A DNA stretch of 64,000 nucleotides from assembly GCF_003576645.1 (NCBI RefSeq), contig NC_044920.1:12709433-12773432 (forward strand), given 5' to 3'. Source of the stretch: Ipomoea triloba (taxonomy: Eukaryota; Streptophyta; Magnoliopsida; Solanales; Convolvulaceae). Below, piece by piece: positions 46,633 through 59,237 of the stretch (position 1 is its first letter; every line of letters starts with the position of its first letter). The position numbers and the translations under genes are program-made. Under the pieces are notes generated by a model, which had not been told where the DNA came from, did not search any database, and worked only from the letters and a program-made list of their open reading frames with translations.

Positions 46633-49600
46633 CAGGGCCGTTCCAAACATTTTAGAGGCCCGGGACGAAATTTTAAAAAGGGGCCCTATTAGAAAAGACT
46701 ATAATTTAAATTTAATAATATTAAAATATGATAATAATATCAAATAACATGAAATAATATTACAAAATTTGCAACAATTTCGAAAATACAAAAATAATCA
46801 TGACAAAAGATTTCTACGTGATTTACTTGATGCAAAATCATCAATAATTGTATCAAGATTAATATTTTCTAACATATCCTTCTCAATACACAAAATGGCC
46901 AAACCATTCAATCTTTCTTGTGACATTGAAGATCTCAAATAAGTTTTCAATAACTTCAATTTTGAAAAACTTCTCTCCGCTGATGCTACAGTCACGGGTA
47001 TCGTCAATAATAGTCGATAAGCAATAGAAACCATTGGGAAGCAATCAGCAACTTTGACAAACTCAAGAATCTCAATTGCTGGCATTAATGTATCTGGCAA
47101 AGACATTTGTAACACTTTTAATTCAGAGAAAAGACAATCAAAATCAACATCAAACATATCATTATGAGAAAAAGTAGTAGCAAAACTATTACAACATTCT
47201 CTTAGTTTATCATTATCCAATGACTTTAATATTTTTGAATTATATAAAAATCCAAAAACATTTTCAAATATCTTTAGTTGCTCAAATCTATTATTCAAAG
47301 AAGTAATTGACATATCCACAACAGTTAAAAAGTAATTGACTCTAAAATCCTCCTCAGGTGATTGAATTTCCTCTTCAATATCATTTTCATCAAATTGTTT
47401 TTTCCTAATAATGCGCCGTCTAATTGGAAATGTGGAATCTATGTTCATATCACTTGCAATGTTTTTGGCAATATTCATACTAGAAGCAAACCCTTCATTT
47501 CTATATTTCTCAAAAAAATTTATCACACCTTCTATTTGATTCATGGTAGTTTCAATGCACATAGATTTTGATTGCAACTTTTTACTTACCATATGAATAG
47601 CAAATAAAATGTCATGCCAAATAACAATTCCAAGTAAAAATTCAAAATTCTCAAGTGCACTCACCAAGCTGTCCGCTTCACTTTTTGATTTGGCATCATC
47701 ACAAGAATTAGATAATTCTAACAAAGCCAACCTTATTTCAGGAGCTTGAAATCTAATTGCTTTGACACTTTTTATTCTACTCTCCCAACGAGTATTTGAC
47801 AAATATTTCACAGTCAAGCTTGAAACATTATCAAGTAAAATTTTCCACCTTTTAGGAGAACTTGAAAATAAAGCATATAGACGTTGCATAACTCCAAAAA
47901 ATGAAATTGCTTTAACACAAGAATGTGCCATATCACTAACAGTAAGATTAAGACTATGACAAACACATGGCATATACAATGCTCTTGGATTTACTTCAAG
48001 TAATCGTTTTTGAACACCTTGATGCTTTCCTTTCATATTAGAACCATTATCATAACCTTGGCCTCTCACATCATCAATTTGAAGACCTAAAGCTTTAATT
48101 GCATCTAACATTTCCTTAAAAAGTCCTAAACCAGATGTACTGTCCACTTTTAAAAACTCTAAAAAGTATTCTTCTATTTTTATTTTAGTACTAGACGTAT
48201 TAACACATCGTACTACTAAACTCATTTGTTCTTGATGACTAACATTTGGGGTACAATCAAGAATTATAGAAAAATATTTAGCATCTTTAATAATCTGTAT
48301 GATAGAACTTTTAACACTTTGGGCCAAAATAGAAATTAACTCATTTTGAATTTTGTGACCAAGATAATGACGATGAATTTCATGGTTTTGAATACGTCTA
48401 ATATGATCTTGCATTATCAAATCAAATTCTGCAATCATCTCAATCAATCCCAAAAAATTGCCATTATTATCAAAGTAAATTTTGTCATTGGATCCTCGAA
48501 AAGCCAAATTATGTTTTGCAAGACATTTTACAACAGAAATTATGCGTAGTAAAACTTGTCTCCAACGTTCTTTTTCTTTTGAAATTTCATTTTGTAAATC
48601 TTTATCAATAGTTTGATTATTATTTAATCTCATTTTTAGTTCATTCCAATTTGTTATTTTAGTCATATGTTCAACACTATTCTCATGTTCTTTGAGCCTC
48701 TCACCAAGATGCTTCCAATTGCTAAATCCATCATTTGCTAAAGCACTTGTATTGTTATTGGATTTGAACAACTTACAACAAAAACAATATACTTTATCCA
48801 CATGTTTTGAGTAAACTAACCATTTTCGATCACTAGTTTCTCCATTACTCAACTTTCTTGTGTAATAAGTATATGAAAAATGCCTAGAGGTATTATCTAA
48901 AGGAAACACAATATTTAATTCCCTTATAGGCCCCTTTTCAACTAAAACATCTCTTGATTTATTATCAAGATTAGACCAATTTCTAGGGTCATATATATCA
49001 AAATAAGGAGTAATTTGTTCATCTTCATCAACTAAAGGACTATTATCCTCATCAATATGATCTTGATTACTCACATTTTCATTAGATTGTTCAAGATTAT
49101 CTATGTTTGGTGTTTCTAAATTTTCATTAGAGGATCCAACTTTTTTAATAAATTTATTCATAGCTCCTCTTTGTGAGTCTATTAATTGATCAATTTGTTT
49201 TCTTTTTTTCCTTTTTTCACTTCCGGATAAATATTTTTTAGGCAACATTATATATATAAAAAAATAAAACAGATTAAAAAAAAAAGAACAAAAACACCTG
49301 GCAGTTATGATTCAATCAATCCGAATCAGTCAATCAAATATGTGCCTTCAATCCCTGCATATAAATATATAATAAATTATACACTTAATAAACTTTCAAT
49401 TTCATTTTACATACAATTATACAAATCATAATAAATAGAATTAAAACCAAAATAAAATTCCTAGGTAAACTATTTTGATGATTGATGAATGATGATTGAT
49501 GAATTACCTCTGCTGCTGCCTGCTGAGTGCTGATGAACTGCTAATGCCTAATGAACTGAGTAACTCGCTTGAAGAGTTGAAGTGCATATTAAGTGGAGCC

Positions 49601-49935
49601 GTGAGTCACTGGAGAGTGGAGACCTGGAGTGCATATTATGATATTAAGTGGAAATTTGGAATGTTGAATTGCATTCTCCACCCACCAACGGAAACAAACA
49701 AAAATATGTGGAGATATTTGTTTTTTTTTGTCTGCCATCATTCCCATCAATGCCATGCGTAGCCACTAGCCACCAGCCATACTTTTCCTTTTTTCTATGC
49801 ATATATAATATATCCTATATTCCTATGCCATCCTACTACTATAGTACTATGTATATAATATATCCTATGGGCCCCTTAGAGGGATGGGCCCTGGGCAGGC
49901 GCCCAGGCTGCCCCCCCCCCCTTGGGCCGGCCTTG
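46633..49935 (-). mobile_element. hAT transposon, structurally complete (3303 bp)
   Basis: Ends CAGGGCCGTTCC and, other strand, CAAGGCCGGCCC are short imperfect inverted repeats. The 8-bp target duplication ATTTCAAT is exact (46625-46632 and 49936-49943). Inside is one uninterrupted transposase frame. The right subterminal zone holds GGGCCC/GGCGCC-rich words and a C12 run (about 49911-49922). With duplication, ends and a full ORF, it may be autonomous or recently so. Confidence 0.93.
46798..49248 (-). CDS. hAT transposase (TTF-type zinc finger, hAT dimerisation domain)
   Basis: 816 aa in a single exon, no stops. The N-terminus is basic (KRKKRKQ, residues 13-18, a likely nuclear signal) and then acidic. 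Residues about 115-200 form a TTF-type zinc-finger region ([30 protein letters not shown]). Residues about 230-430 resemble DUF4371, with candidate catalytic Asp in ILDCTPN and [22 protein letters not shown] follows, and the C-terminus has the hAT dimerisation domain with [10 protein letters not shown] (about 757-765), whose Glu is the likely third catalytic residue. In databases such proteins are often named zinc finger MYM-type protein 1-like. The start is the first ATG of the frame; an upstream noncoding exon cannot be excluded. It would cut and paste this element and related MITEs. Confidence 0.93.
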   Translation of the reverse strand: MLPKKYLSGSEKRKKRKQIDQLIDSQRGAMNKFIKKVGSSNENLETPNIDNLEQSNENVSNQDHIDEDNSPLVDEDEQITPYFDIYDPRNWSNLDNKSRDVLVEKGPIRELNIVFPLDNTSRHFSYTYYTRKLSNGETSDRKWLVYSKHVDKVYCFCCKLFKSNNNTSALANDGFSNWKHLGERLKEHENSVEHMTKITNWNELKMRLNNNQTIDKDLQNEISKEKERWRQVLLRIISVVKCLAKHNLAFRGSNDKIYFDNNGNFLGLIEMIAEFDLIMQDHIRRIQNHEIHRHYLGHKIQNELISILAQSVKSSIIQIIKDAKYFSIILDCTPNVSHQEQMSLVVRCVNTSSTKIKIEEYFLEFLKVDSTSGLGLFKEMLDAIKALGLQIDDVRGQGYDNGSNMKGKHQGVQKRLLEVNPRALYMPCVCHSLNLTVSDMAHSCVKAISFFGVMQRLYALFSSSPKRWKILLDNVSSLTVKYLSNTRWESRIKSVKAIRFQAPEIRLALLELSNSCDDAKSKSEADSLVSALENFEFLLGIVIWHDILFAIHMVSKKLQSKSMCIETTMNQIEGVINFFEKYRNEGFASSMNIAKNIASDMNIDSTFPIRRRIIRKKQFDENDIEEEIQSPEEDFRVNYFLTVVDMSITSLNNRFEQLKIFENVFGFLYNSKILKSLDNDKLRECCNSFATTFSHNDMFDVDFDCLFSELKVLQMSLPDTLMPAIEILEFVKVADCFPMVSIAYRLLLTIPVTVASAERSFSKLKLLKTYLRSSMSQERLNGLAILCIEKDMLENINLDTIIDDFASSKSRRNLLS

Positions 49936-49943
49936 ATTTCAAT

Positions 49944-50365
49944 AAGGTAATTCTGAATTAAATGTATCTTAGCTTTTCACTTCATTTACTAGTTTAAGCA
50001 ATGGGAAGAAGATGCACAAGAGAATACTAATATGAGAATGCAAAAAAATTGTCGCATTCACAAATTTGATATAAACTTGCCTTAAATAGTAATTTTAATA
50101 CATAATGTGTCATAAATCTAATTTGTATATATCTAGTTGGGCAATTTTGAAGCGGCTGTAGTGGGTTTGGAAAAAGGACATTAGAACTATGGTCATTAAA
50201 AGCAACTCCAGAGTCCAGAGAGGCAGTGAGCTGGTTGTAATAAGGAGTCAAGTTCCCATATATATGCATGTTTCTTGTGAGCTGGGCATTTTATTTGGGT
50301 TCGCTAGGATGAAATGTTATAGCTACTAATAATGAAGGCTCAATTTATTTACTTATTATAATATT
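49944..50365. other. Spacer, no gene seen
   Basis: Ordinary AT-rich sequence. The short minus frame at 50027-50269 has no recognisable family. Confidence 0.5.
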
Positions 50366-50378
50366 GTTCTCCACTTTT

Positions 50379-50527
50379 TTTTTTTTAACACACGAGGTGT
50401 TCAGGGTATTTCTCCATTCGTTCGGATCCAAGGGGAATTGTCACTTATGAAAATCGAATTTAGGTTATCCGGGAATCTTCCCCACACAGAAGCTCATTTG
50501 CCACTTGATCTACCCTTTGGATCATTC
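50379..50527 (-). mobile_element. SINE with poly(A) tail and target duplication
   Basis: Minus strand: a head with an A-box-like TAGATCAAGTGG, a weak B-box-like AATTCGATT, a body of about 110 bp, and an A-tail (T-run on the plus strand at about 50379-50386). The exact 13-bp duplication GTTCTCCACTTTT flanks it (50366-50378 and 50528-50540). It is not the same family as the SINE at 2224. Confidence 0.8.
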
Positions 50528-50770
50528 GTTCTCCACTTTTATATAACATAGTAAGTCTTGTATGTCTCTTTTATTGTATTTTTAAAAAATTCCTTTTGTG
50601 TTTTCCCTTCCCATATAAATCCGTGTGCGCAAATAGTTTACATATGTGAAAAATGAAAATAAATCTCAATCGTTTATTACAACAACAAAAAAAAAATGCT
50701 TGAGATTTATGTTTAAAATCAAGAGAATGTGACATTGTAAATTAATTAGCAAAAGTTTGAATGAATAAAC

Positions 50771-52961
50771 TGTTACAGAAAAATCTTCTGACAATCGGAA
50801 ATTCAAAGAAATTGGAAAACAACTGTTAGTGTACAAATGATACACATTTGGACCACTTTTTATTGGCTTAATTATTAGTCAAAAACATAAGTTATATTAT
50901 TAGGGTGTTTTGTCCGTTTCCTTGTTTAAAGGTAGATTTCTCTTCACACAGTCTGGAGCAGCGCCAGCGAGCAGTCCAGTGGACGGTTTTTATTCAAATC
51001 ATATTTCAGTCTTCATGATCCACGTTTTGCTCAAATCTACACTTCTGGTTGAGCCTTATTTTGAGTGGTTTTCAGCTGCAAATATTGAGGGAAGATTGGT
51101 TAATAGTTTGGCTATAAATATAGCTAAAACTCATGGGATTCTTTACACGCTTAATCACAATTCTAATCCCACTTCAATTACTCTTTCGAATCAGATTTTA
51201 CAAGAGGATTTTGTACTGGTTTCTCACAGTTCTTCACGTGTTCTTGTCCTGGTTGCTTGAAGGTTTGACCGTGTTGGTGAACCTTGATGAACTGCACAGT
51301 GTCAGCTTGAAGATGAGGAAGGCTTAGCTAGGAGTACTTTTTGTAACCATTAGTGTAGGATGGTTGTTGTGTGACTCCTTGTAACCCTTGTGATCATCTA
51401 GTGGATTGGACTGACGTGAAGTGCCCCGCAGACGTAGGAGTGGAGCTCCGAACTGCGTAAACAATTCTGGTGTCTGGTTCCGTTTTATTGCTTTATTGTT
51501 TTATGTTTTTATTTATCTGTTTTTATAGTTTAATTTTTTCAGATAAATAATTCCTTCAAAATAACGTTTGGAACCTTTATAGTAAATTGTACATTCAAGA
51601 CCCTCAATACAATTTCAACAACAACAAAAAACAAATTACAAGGAAAGGAGTAATAATCCACGTAGGATTAAACAATTACAAATGAAGAATGAACCATGCT
51701 GGGTTGAGTGGCCTTGGAAGATGTTGGGGTGAACTGGACGAACTTTGGGCGGTTGTAAGTACGAGTCGCGTTGCCACTTTCCTTAAAACCTTATTTACCG
51801 CTTCCCGGAGTGTTGGAACGTTGCGGTCTAGGTTTCCCAGGATAAAACGTACTACGACTCCTGCGTTTGAGCACACAAACTTGGAGCCCGGCGAACTAAA
51901 CCGTGGGATGAACGCAGATGGCTTGAAGGAAGGGATGAGCAGAGTTTTGAGGAGGAAAAGTGTTTCGTGTGTTCTGTGTAGCTTGTCTGTGCTTGCTATC
52001 AAATCTGCTGCTCACCAACGAATTTGTAGTAGAGGATGGGATCATTGCATTAAATCTGGCATTTAATTCCCAAGTGTAACCTTCACCCACTAGCAACCTA
52101 TTTACACCCACTACTAATCCATTTAATTAAGAAATAAACTCTAAACAATGATTGGAATTAATAGATTTAATTCCGTAATGCCAAGAGTCATTTCTTTCAC
52201 TGGATCCAGTAGGTGAACGGTCGCAGTTAGAGAGGTCACCAGAGTCGCGGTACGAGACATCGTTCCAGTCTGCGTACCTACGAGACATCAGCGCTGGTTC
52301 GAGACATCAAGTAGTGCAAGCTGCGAGATGTCGTACCGGCCGCGAGACATCGCATAGGTTCGCGAGACATCGGACGCACGCGCCAACCCGAGCTGCGCGA
52401 CATCGCACTCGCACGCGAACGACCTCTCGCGAGAGGTCAACTCCGCAAGCTGTCCACGACACATCGAACTACTTCTTTGAGAGGTCAATTCGTTTGATGT
52501 CTCGGAAGAGAGATCATTTCTGATCTCATGTGGTTCTGAGATGGAAAACTCGTACATTCGTGCCCGCAGGTGTACACGAGTTAAGCCTTTTCAGGCTCAG
52601 TTTGGGATTTGATTTGCACCCCCCCCCATGCGCGCGAGAGAGAGCCTCTATGCTATACAAGTTACTTAGTCATAAAAGGACTCTTGTATATATAGTGGCG
52701 CAAATGTTCATTCCCAACCAATGTGGGACAAAGCTACATAAGATTTTCCACACTTGAATTCCATCTCAAATGGGTCTACTTTGAGAATCAATTTCTCATT
52801 CACCCATTATCCATTTTGAGCGTATAATATAGCAATCTCTTCATCTAACTACGAAGAACCCGAATCCACTTTGACCCGACCCAAAATCGAAAGTGGACCC
52901 ACAAATATTTATACCACAAAATGGCCACTTAAAATGCCATTTTTAGTGCAATTTTCCAACA
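50771..52961 (-). repeat. 3' LTR of the second copia element, with nested solo LTR
   Basis: Plus-strand ends TGTTACAG and CCAACA. The copy is split at 50823 by a foreign solo LTR and resumes at 51626. It carries a GC-rich block of CGAGACATCG repeats (about 52245-52470) and the 18-bp perfect palindrome GACCTCTCGCGAGAGGTC at 52421-52438. Confidence 0.93.
50824..51620. mobile_element. Solo LTR (797 bp) nested in the LTR
   Basis: Starts TGTTAGTGTACAAATG and ends CAATTTCAACA, with a 5-bp target duplication ACAAC on each side (50819-50823 and 51621-51625). No internal region or second LTR is present, so it looks like an LTR-LTR recombination remnant of a different copia family. Removing it restores continuity with the other LTR of the host element. 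Confidence 0.9.
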
Positions 52962-53546
52962 ATCCCCCACATGAATGAAAAAATTATTTTCAAGGGAATT
53001 TTGAAATCGGAAACAACTGCGTTCAACGGTTGATTCCTGCATAGCAAAGGTAGGTGTAACCCTTTGAACCTTGCCTCGTGAGATCTATGTATTCTATTGG
53101 CTGTACGGTAGAACGCGATGTCTTTGAACCGACTGCCGTTTGTGTAGACATTGAAAAATCTCACACAAGAACCTTCCAACCACGTTTTGTTCTCATGACT
53201 GTGCCCATTTTGGTCGTGGGACACCATTCCTGGTTCTGCAAGAGTTTCTAAAGAACTAAGCCCCTTCAATTCTCCTTTGAAGCGACCCTCACTTCTCTCT
53301 CACATAGGTGATTCTTTCTTGAGTTTCCCGCAACTCAACATATGTCCATTTGACATTGCATACACAGCATATGTCAGATGACAATCGAATCATTAAAGCA
53401 CTAGTGTACTAGCCTCGATCGGGAGTCACTGTTTTAACGAGGAGTGGTAGGGAGTCTGGGGACCCCCACAGTGACATGCTATTCCATAATTTAGTTGTCT
53501 CATTGAACCTAGGTGCCAACTAGGTTGGGTATCCACTATGGAATTT

Positions 53547-56500
53547 TTAGTCCAAGGGCTTTAGACCCATTCCTCGTGCCAACTTCTCGACAACTTCTTT
53601 GCTCAACCCTTTGGTTAGCGGATCCGCTATATTGTCTGTTGACCTCACAAAGTCAATCGAGACAACACTAGTTGCGAGGAGTTGTTTAATGGTGTTATGT
53701 CTACGACGCATATGTCTAGACTTACCATTATAAATCTGACTTCGTGTTCTCCTAATTGTTGCTTGACTATCACAATGCACACAAATTAGAGGTAAAGGTC
53801 TTTCCCAACTTGGAATATCTTCAAAAAAATGGTGTAGCCATTCAGCCTCTTCACAGCACTTGTCCAAGGCAATAATTTCTGATTCCATTGTGGACCTGGC
53901 TATTACTGTTTGCTTGGAAGATTTCCATGCAACGGCTGCACCGGCTAGTGTAAACACATAACCACTCGTGGATTTAGAATCCTTAATGTCAGATATCCAG
54001 CTAGCATCGCTATACCCTTCAAGTACAGCGGGATATCTTACATAGTGCAGTCCGAGATCACGAGTATACCTCAAGTATCTCATGACCTTTACTATTGCCT
54101 TCTAGTGAATCACACCGGGATTGCTAGTATACCTGCTAAGTTTACTAACAGCAAAGGCAATATCCGGCCTTGTACAACTCATAAGATACATCAAACTACC
54201 AATTACCCAAGCATATTCTACTTGAGAGATACACTCTCCGTGATTCTTGGTTAGTTGAACATTTGTATCAAATGGTGTTCTAGCCAATTGATTATCATCC
54301 TTGTTAAACCTTTCAAGGATTTTATCAACATAATGAGATTGGCTCAACACAAGACCATCAGGTCTTTTAATAATCTTAATCCCAAGGATTAAATTAGCCA
54401 AACCCATATCCTTCATGTTAAATCTTGCATTTAACATGTTCTTGGTAGACTTGATCATTCGATCATTACTACCAATGATGAGTATATCATCCACGTATAA
54501 ACAAAGAATGACATAGCCATCTACCGTTTCCTTAACGTAGATACATTTGTCGCTTTCATTTATTTTAAACCCATTAGTTAACATCGAGTGGTCAAACTTC
54601 TCGTGCCATTGCTTATGCGCTTGTTTCAAACCATAGAGCGACTTAACTAATTTACACACTTTCTTTTCTTGGCCCGGAACCACAAACCCTTCGGGTTAGT
54701 CCATATAGATTTCCTCATCTAATTTGCCATTTAAGAAAGCAGTTTTCACATCCATTTGATGAACTTCCAAATTCCGCAATGCGGCTATGGCAAGGATCAT
54801 CCTAATGGAGTTTATTCTTGTCACAGGAGAATATGTATCGAAGTAATCAAGGCCTTCTCGTTGCCTATAACCCTTGATTACAGGTCTAGCCTTATACATC
54901 TCGATGGAACCATCTGGTTTCATTTTCCTTTTAAAGACCCACTTGGATCCTAAAGGTTTACAACCTGGAGGAAGATCAACAAGTTCCCAAGTGTGATTCT
55001 GTAGGATAGAATCCACTTCACTTTTGATCGCTTCCTTCCACATTGGACCCTCCGTAGAAGTCACAGCTTCTTTATAAGTCCGAGGTTCGTTTTCTATCAA
55101 ACAAGAGAGAAAATCCGATTCCTTTTCTATCAAACAAGTTAGAGTATTCGAATCATACTCTAACAAGTAAGTTAGAAAATCGGGACCAAATGATTTTCCA
55201 ACTCTCGCCCGTTTACTACGCCTCGACTCGGGCTCGGGTTCTTCCTCAGAATACCCGACATCTTTGTCCATAGCAACATCAACCTCTCGAAGTGATGTAC
55301 CTCGTCCGTCCATCTCTCGAAGTGACATAGTCGGTCCGTCAACCTCTCGAAGTGACATACTTGGTATGTTGACCTCTCGAAGTGACGTACTTGGTCTGTC
55401 GACCTCTCGAAGTGACGCCCTTGGTCTTTCATTAGACCTACAAGGAAATACATTTTCAAAGAAACTTGCATTCCTTGATTCAATTATAGTGTTCTTATGT
55501 ACGTCCGGATTATGAGAGTCGTGTACTAAGAACCGATAAGCACTACTATTGTGTGCATATCCAATAAAGATACAATCCACCGTCTTTGGACCTATATTTA
55601 TTTTCTTAGGTGTTGGAACCAAAACTTTGGCAAGACACCGCACACTTTGAGGTATTGGTAGGAAGGTTTCCTACCTTTCCACAGCTCATAAGGGGTCTTA
55701 TCGAGCTTCTTGTGAGGTACCTTATTCAAAAGGTAATTACTTGTCAAAATCGCCTTACCCCACATGCTTTGAGGTAGGCCCGAACTTATAAGCATCGCAT
55801 TCATCATCTCTTTCAATGTACGATTCTTACGTTCGGCAACACCAGTCGATTGATGTGCATAAGGTGCAGTACGCTCGTGTATTATTCCAACACTCGCACA
55901 TAAGTCACCGAGAGGTACTTCGTACTCACCACCTCTATCGCTTCTAACCTTTGTAATCTTTCGATTAAGTTGGTTTTCCACTTCATCCTTATAAAGAATG
56001 AACTTTTCCTTAGCTTCGTCTTTGCTCTTTAGCAAATACACATAGCAAAATCGTGTGCAATCATCGATAAACGTGATAAAATACTTATTACCACCTCTCG
56101 TTTAAATCGATCTAAAATCGCACAAATCACTATGTACCAATCCTAGTGGCTCAGTCTCTCTTTCAACCGATTTGAAGGGAGCTTTAGTTAGTTTTGCCTC
56201 AACACAAATTTCACATTTATTTGTATTAACTTGAAATGTAGGGATATGGTTCATGCTAATTAATCTACGCATAGAATTGAAATTAGCATGACCTAGTCTA
56301 CCATGCCACAAATTGGAAGACTCAAGCAAGTAAACGGAATTAACTTTGCTTTTATTGATAATAGGCATTACATTGAGCTTGAAAAGCCCGTCAAGTACAT
56401 ATCCTTTACCGACAAACATCCCTAATTTCGACAAAACTACTTTGTCCGATTCGAAGACCATCTTGAATCCATGCTTGTTCAACAACAAGCCAGAAACAAG

Positions 56501-57754
56501 ATTCTTCCTAAGGTCCGGAACATACAACACATTATTTAATGTTAGTTCCTTCCCGGAAGTTATCTTCAGAATCACCTTGCCCACCATCAACATTGGACTG
56601 AGCAGAGTTTCCCATCCAGACCTTTTCACTCTCAATGGCTTCAAAGGTACTGAACATACCCCGGTTGCAACATAGATGCCTAGTTGCACCAATGTCGATG
56701 AACCATTCGCGCGGGTTGGAACCCACCAAGGTCACCTCGGTGACCATAGCCGAGAGGCTAATCTCAGCCACCTTTTGGCTCATATCACCAACCAAGTTGG
56801 CTTCAGAACCCTTGTTCTTTTTCTTTAGAGCCTTGCACTCCAAGGACTTGTGGCCCATCTTGCCACAATTGTAGCATTTCCCTTGGAACTTGCCCTTGGA
56901 GGCACCACCTTTCGGACCCAGCTTTTTCTTGCCCTTCTTGACCTTTTTGGAGCTTTGCCCGTGCTCCACCACGTTGGCCTTGGAACCTCCCACGAGAGGT
57001 CCTCTTCCATCACTGGTCCTATTCCTTTCCTTAACACGAAGCCGCTAGATCAGGTCCTCCAGACTCATCTCCTTCCGCTTGTGCTTCAGGTAGTTCTTGA
57101 AGTCCTTCCATCCCGGAGGCAGCAAGTGGATCATGGACGCCACTTGGAAGGCTTCACTGATTGGCATGCCCTCGTCACGGATCTCGTCAAAGAGCAATTG
57201 CAACTCTTCAATTTGACTCAGCACGGTCTTTGAATCCACCATTTTGAAATCAAACAACCTGCCAACAACAAATTTCTTTGCCCCGGCATCCTCGCTTCGG
57301 TACTTGTGGTCCAAAGCTTCCCACAGTGCCTTAGTTGTACCGATCTTACGATAGACATCGTAAAGGGAATCACACAGCCCATTCAGAATGTAGTTGCGGC
57401 AAAGGAAGTCATAATCCTTCCAAAGCCCAACTGCCATTACTGACTGAACATCTTGTTCCTTCAACTCAGGAACCTTCTCGGTTAAGAACCTTGACAAGCC
57501 GAGAGTAGCGAGGTAAAACAGCATCTTTTGCTACCACCTCTTGAAAAATGATCCGGTAAACTTGTCCGGTTTTTCAGCCGTACCGTAGGTACCCTCATCG
57601 TGGGGATATACCGCTCCGAACTGACAATCCCTTGTGAACCTACGTTCACTGGTGCCTGGGAATGTGCAACTTGGTTGCCGTTCCCCCCACTGTTATTTTT
57701 GACAACATTAGGATTTTCATCCCCAAGGTTGGCTACTGGCAACACATTTTCCAT
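53547..57754 (-). pseudogene. Tnt1-like copia gag-pol, broken
   Basis: Minus strand. gag starts at ATG 57754; a frameshift lies near 57535, and a TAG at 57045-57047. The zinc knuckle CYNCGKMGHKSLEC is intact; the protease site reads WFIDIGATRH where DSGAT or DTGAT is usual. A shift near 56620 follows, then LWHGRLGHANF, a TAA at 56102-56104, and integrase (FITFIDD, VRSDRGGEY, GVAERKNRT). Another shift lies near 55625. RT/RNase H runs from 55643 to 53547 in one frame with stops at 54696-54698 and 54102-54104; YVDDILIIGSND is the RT catalytic site, and YSDASW, STMESE and HCDSQATI mark RNase H. It cannot make a working polyprotein. Confidence 0.93.
55270..55435 (-). repeat. 30-bp coding repeat in the copia pol linker
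   Basis: Five in-frame repeats of ten residues built on SLREVD (then xPSTx and variants), between the integrase and RT domains. On the plus strand each contains CCTCTCGAAGTGAC. The linker is variable between copia elements; a regular array here is unusual. Confidence 0.9.
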
Positions 57755-57809
57755 TTCTTTCCAGAAATCCGAGAGTCAGAAAGAGAAGAAAAAATAAGGT
57801 TTTAAGATT

Positions 57810-59147
57810 GTTACAGAAAAATCTTCTGACAATCGGAAATTCAAAGAAATTGGAAAACAACAACAAAAAATAAATTACAAGGAAAGGAGTAATAATCCAC
57901 GTAGGATTAAACAATTACAAATGAAGAACGAACCACGCTGGGTTGAGTAGCCTTGGAAGATGTCGGGGTGAACTGGACGAACTTGGGGTGGTTGTAAGTA
58001 CGAGTCGCGTTGCCACTTTCCTTAAAACCTTATTTACCGCTTCCCGGAGTGCTGGAACGTTGCGGTCTAGGTTTCCCAGGATAAAACGTACTACGACTCC
58101 TGCGTTTGAGCACACAAACTTGGAGCCCAGCGAACTAAACCGTGGGATGAACGCAGATGGCTTGAAGGAAGGGATGAGCAGAGTTTTGAGGAGGAAAAGT
58201 GTTTCGTGTGTTCTGTGTAGCTTGTCTGTGCTTGCTATCAAATCTGCTGCTCACCAACGAATTTGTAGTAGAGGATGGGATCATTGCATTAAATCTGGCA
58301 TTTAATTCCCAAGTGTAACCTTCACCCACTAGCAACCTATTTACACCCACTACTAATCCATTTAATTAAGAAATAAACTCTAAACAATGATTGGAATTAA
58401 TAGATTTAATTCCGTAATGCCAAGAGTCATTTCGTTCACTGGATCCGGTAGGTGAACGGTAGCAGTTAGAGAGGTCACCGGAGTCGCGGTACGAGACATC
58501 GTTCCAGTCTGCGTACCTACGAGACATCAGCGCTGGTTCGAGACATCAAGTAGTGCATGCTGCGAGACGTCGTACCGGCCGCGAGACATCGCATAGGTTC
58601 GCGAGACATCGGACTCACGCGCCAACCCGGGCTGCGCGACATCGCACTCGCACGCGAACGACCTCTCGCGAGAGGTCGACTCCGCAAGCCGTCTACAAGA
58701 CCTGAGATGGAAAACTCGTTCGAAAATATGGCATAACTTAGCCCACAAGGCCAGGGCATACACGAGTCAAGCCTTTTCAGGCTCAGTTTGAGATTTGATT
58801 CCCCCCCCCCCCCCCTTGCGTGCGAGAGAGAGCCTCTATGCTATACAAGTTACTTAGTCATAAAAGGATCTTGTATATATAGTGGAGCAAATGTTCATTC
58901 CCAACCAATGTGGGACAAAGCTACATAAGATTTTTCACACTTGAATTCCATCTCAAATGGGTCTACTTTGAGAATCAATTTCTCATTCACCCATTATCCA
59001 TTTTGAGCATATAATATATCAATCTCTTCGTCTAACTACGAAGAACCCGAATCCACTTTGACCCGACCCAAAATCGGAAGTGGACCCACATATATTTACA
59101 CCACAAAATGGCCACTTAAAATGCCATTTTAGTGCAATTTTCCAACA
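57810..59147 (-). repeat. 5' LTR of the second copia element
   Basis: 1338 bp, same ends as the 3' LTR. It has the CGAGACATCG block at about 58485-58690 and the same 18-bp palindrome at 58660-58677. Relative to the other LTR there is an indel region near 58690-58745 and a C-run at 58801-58814. Confidence 0.93.
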
Positions 59148-59237
59148 TAAACAATATGTATTTTTCTCAAAACGGTGCATATTTAGGGTGTTTGTCAATT
59201 AGTTTATAGTTGATAACTGATTCAGTTAGCTAATAGT

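Larger units (their letters stand above)
50771..59147 (-). mobile_element. Ty1/copia (Tnt1-like) retrotransposon, degenerate
   Basis: Minus-strand element with long LTRs (3' LTR 50771-52961 including a nested solo LTR; 5' LTR 57810-59147) and an exact 5-bp target duplication TAAAC (50766-50770 and 59148-59152). A polypurine tract (GTGGGGGAT) borders the 3' LTR. Next to the 5' LTR I see ATCTTAAAACC instead of the usual initiator-Met primer site. gag-pol has several stops and shifts. There is no envelope-like gene. Confidence 0.93.

Noticed and set aside
51676..52002. 108-codon frame present in both LTRs of the second copia (also 57915-58241)
   Set aside because: Its conservation follows from LTR identity; no domain is recognisable and one copy is as expected for noncoding LTR sequence.
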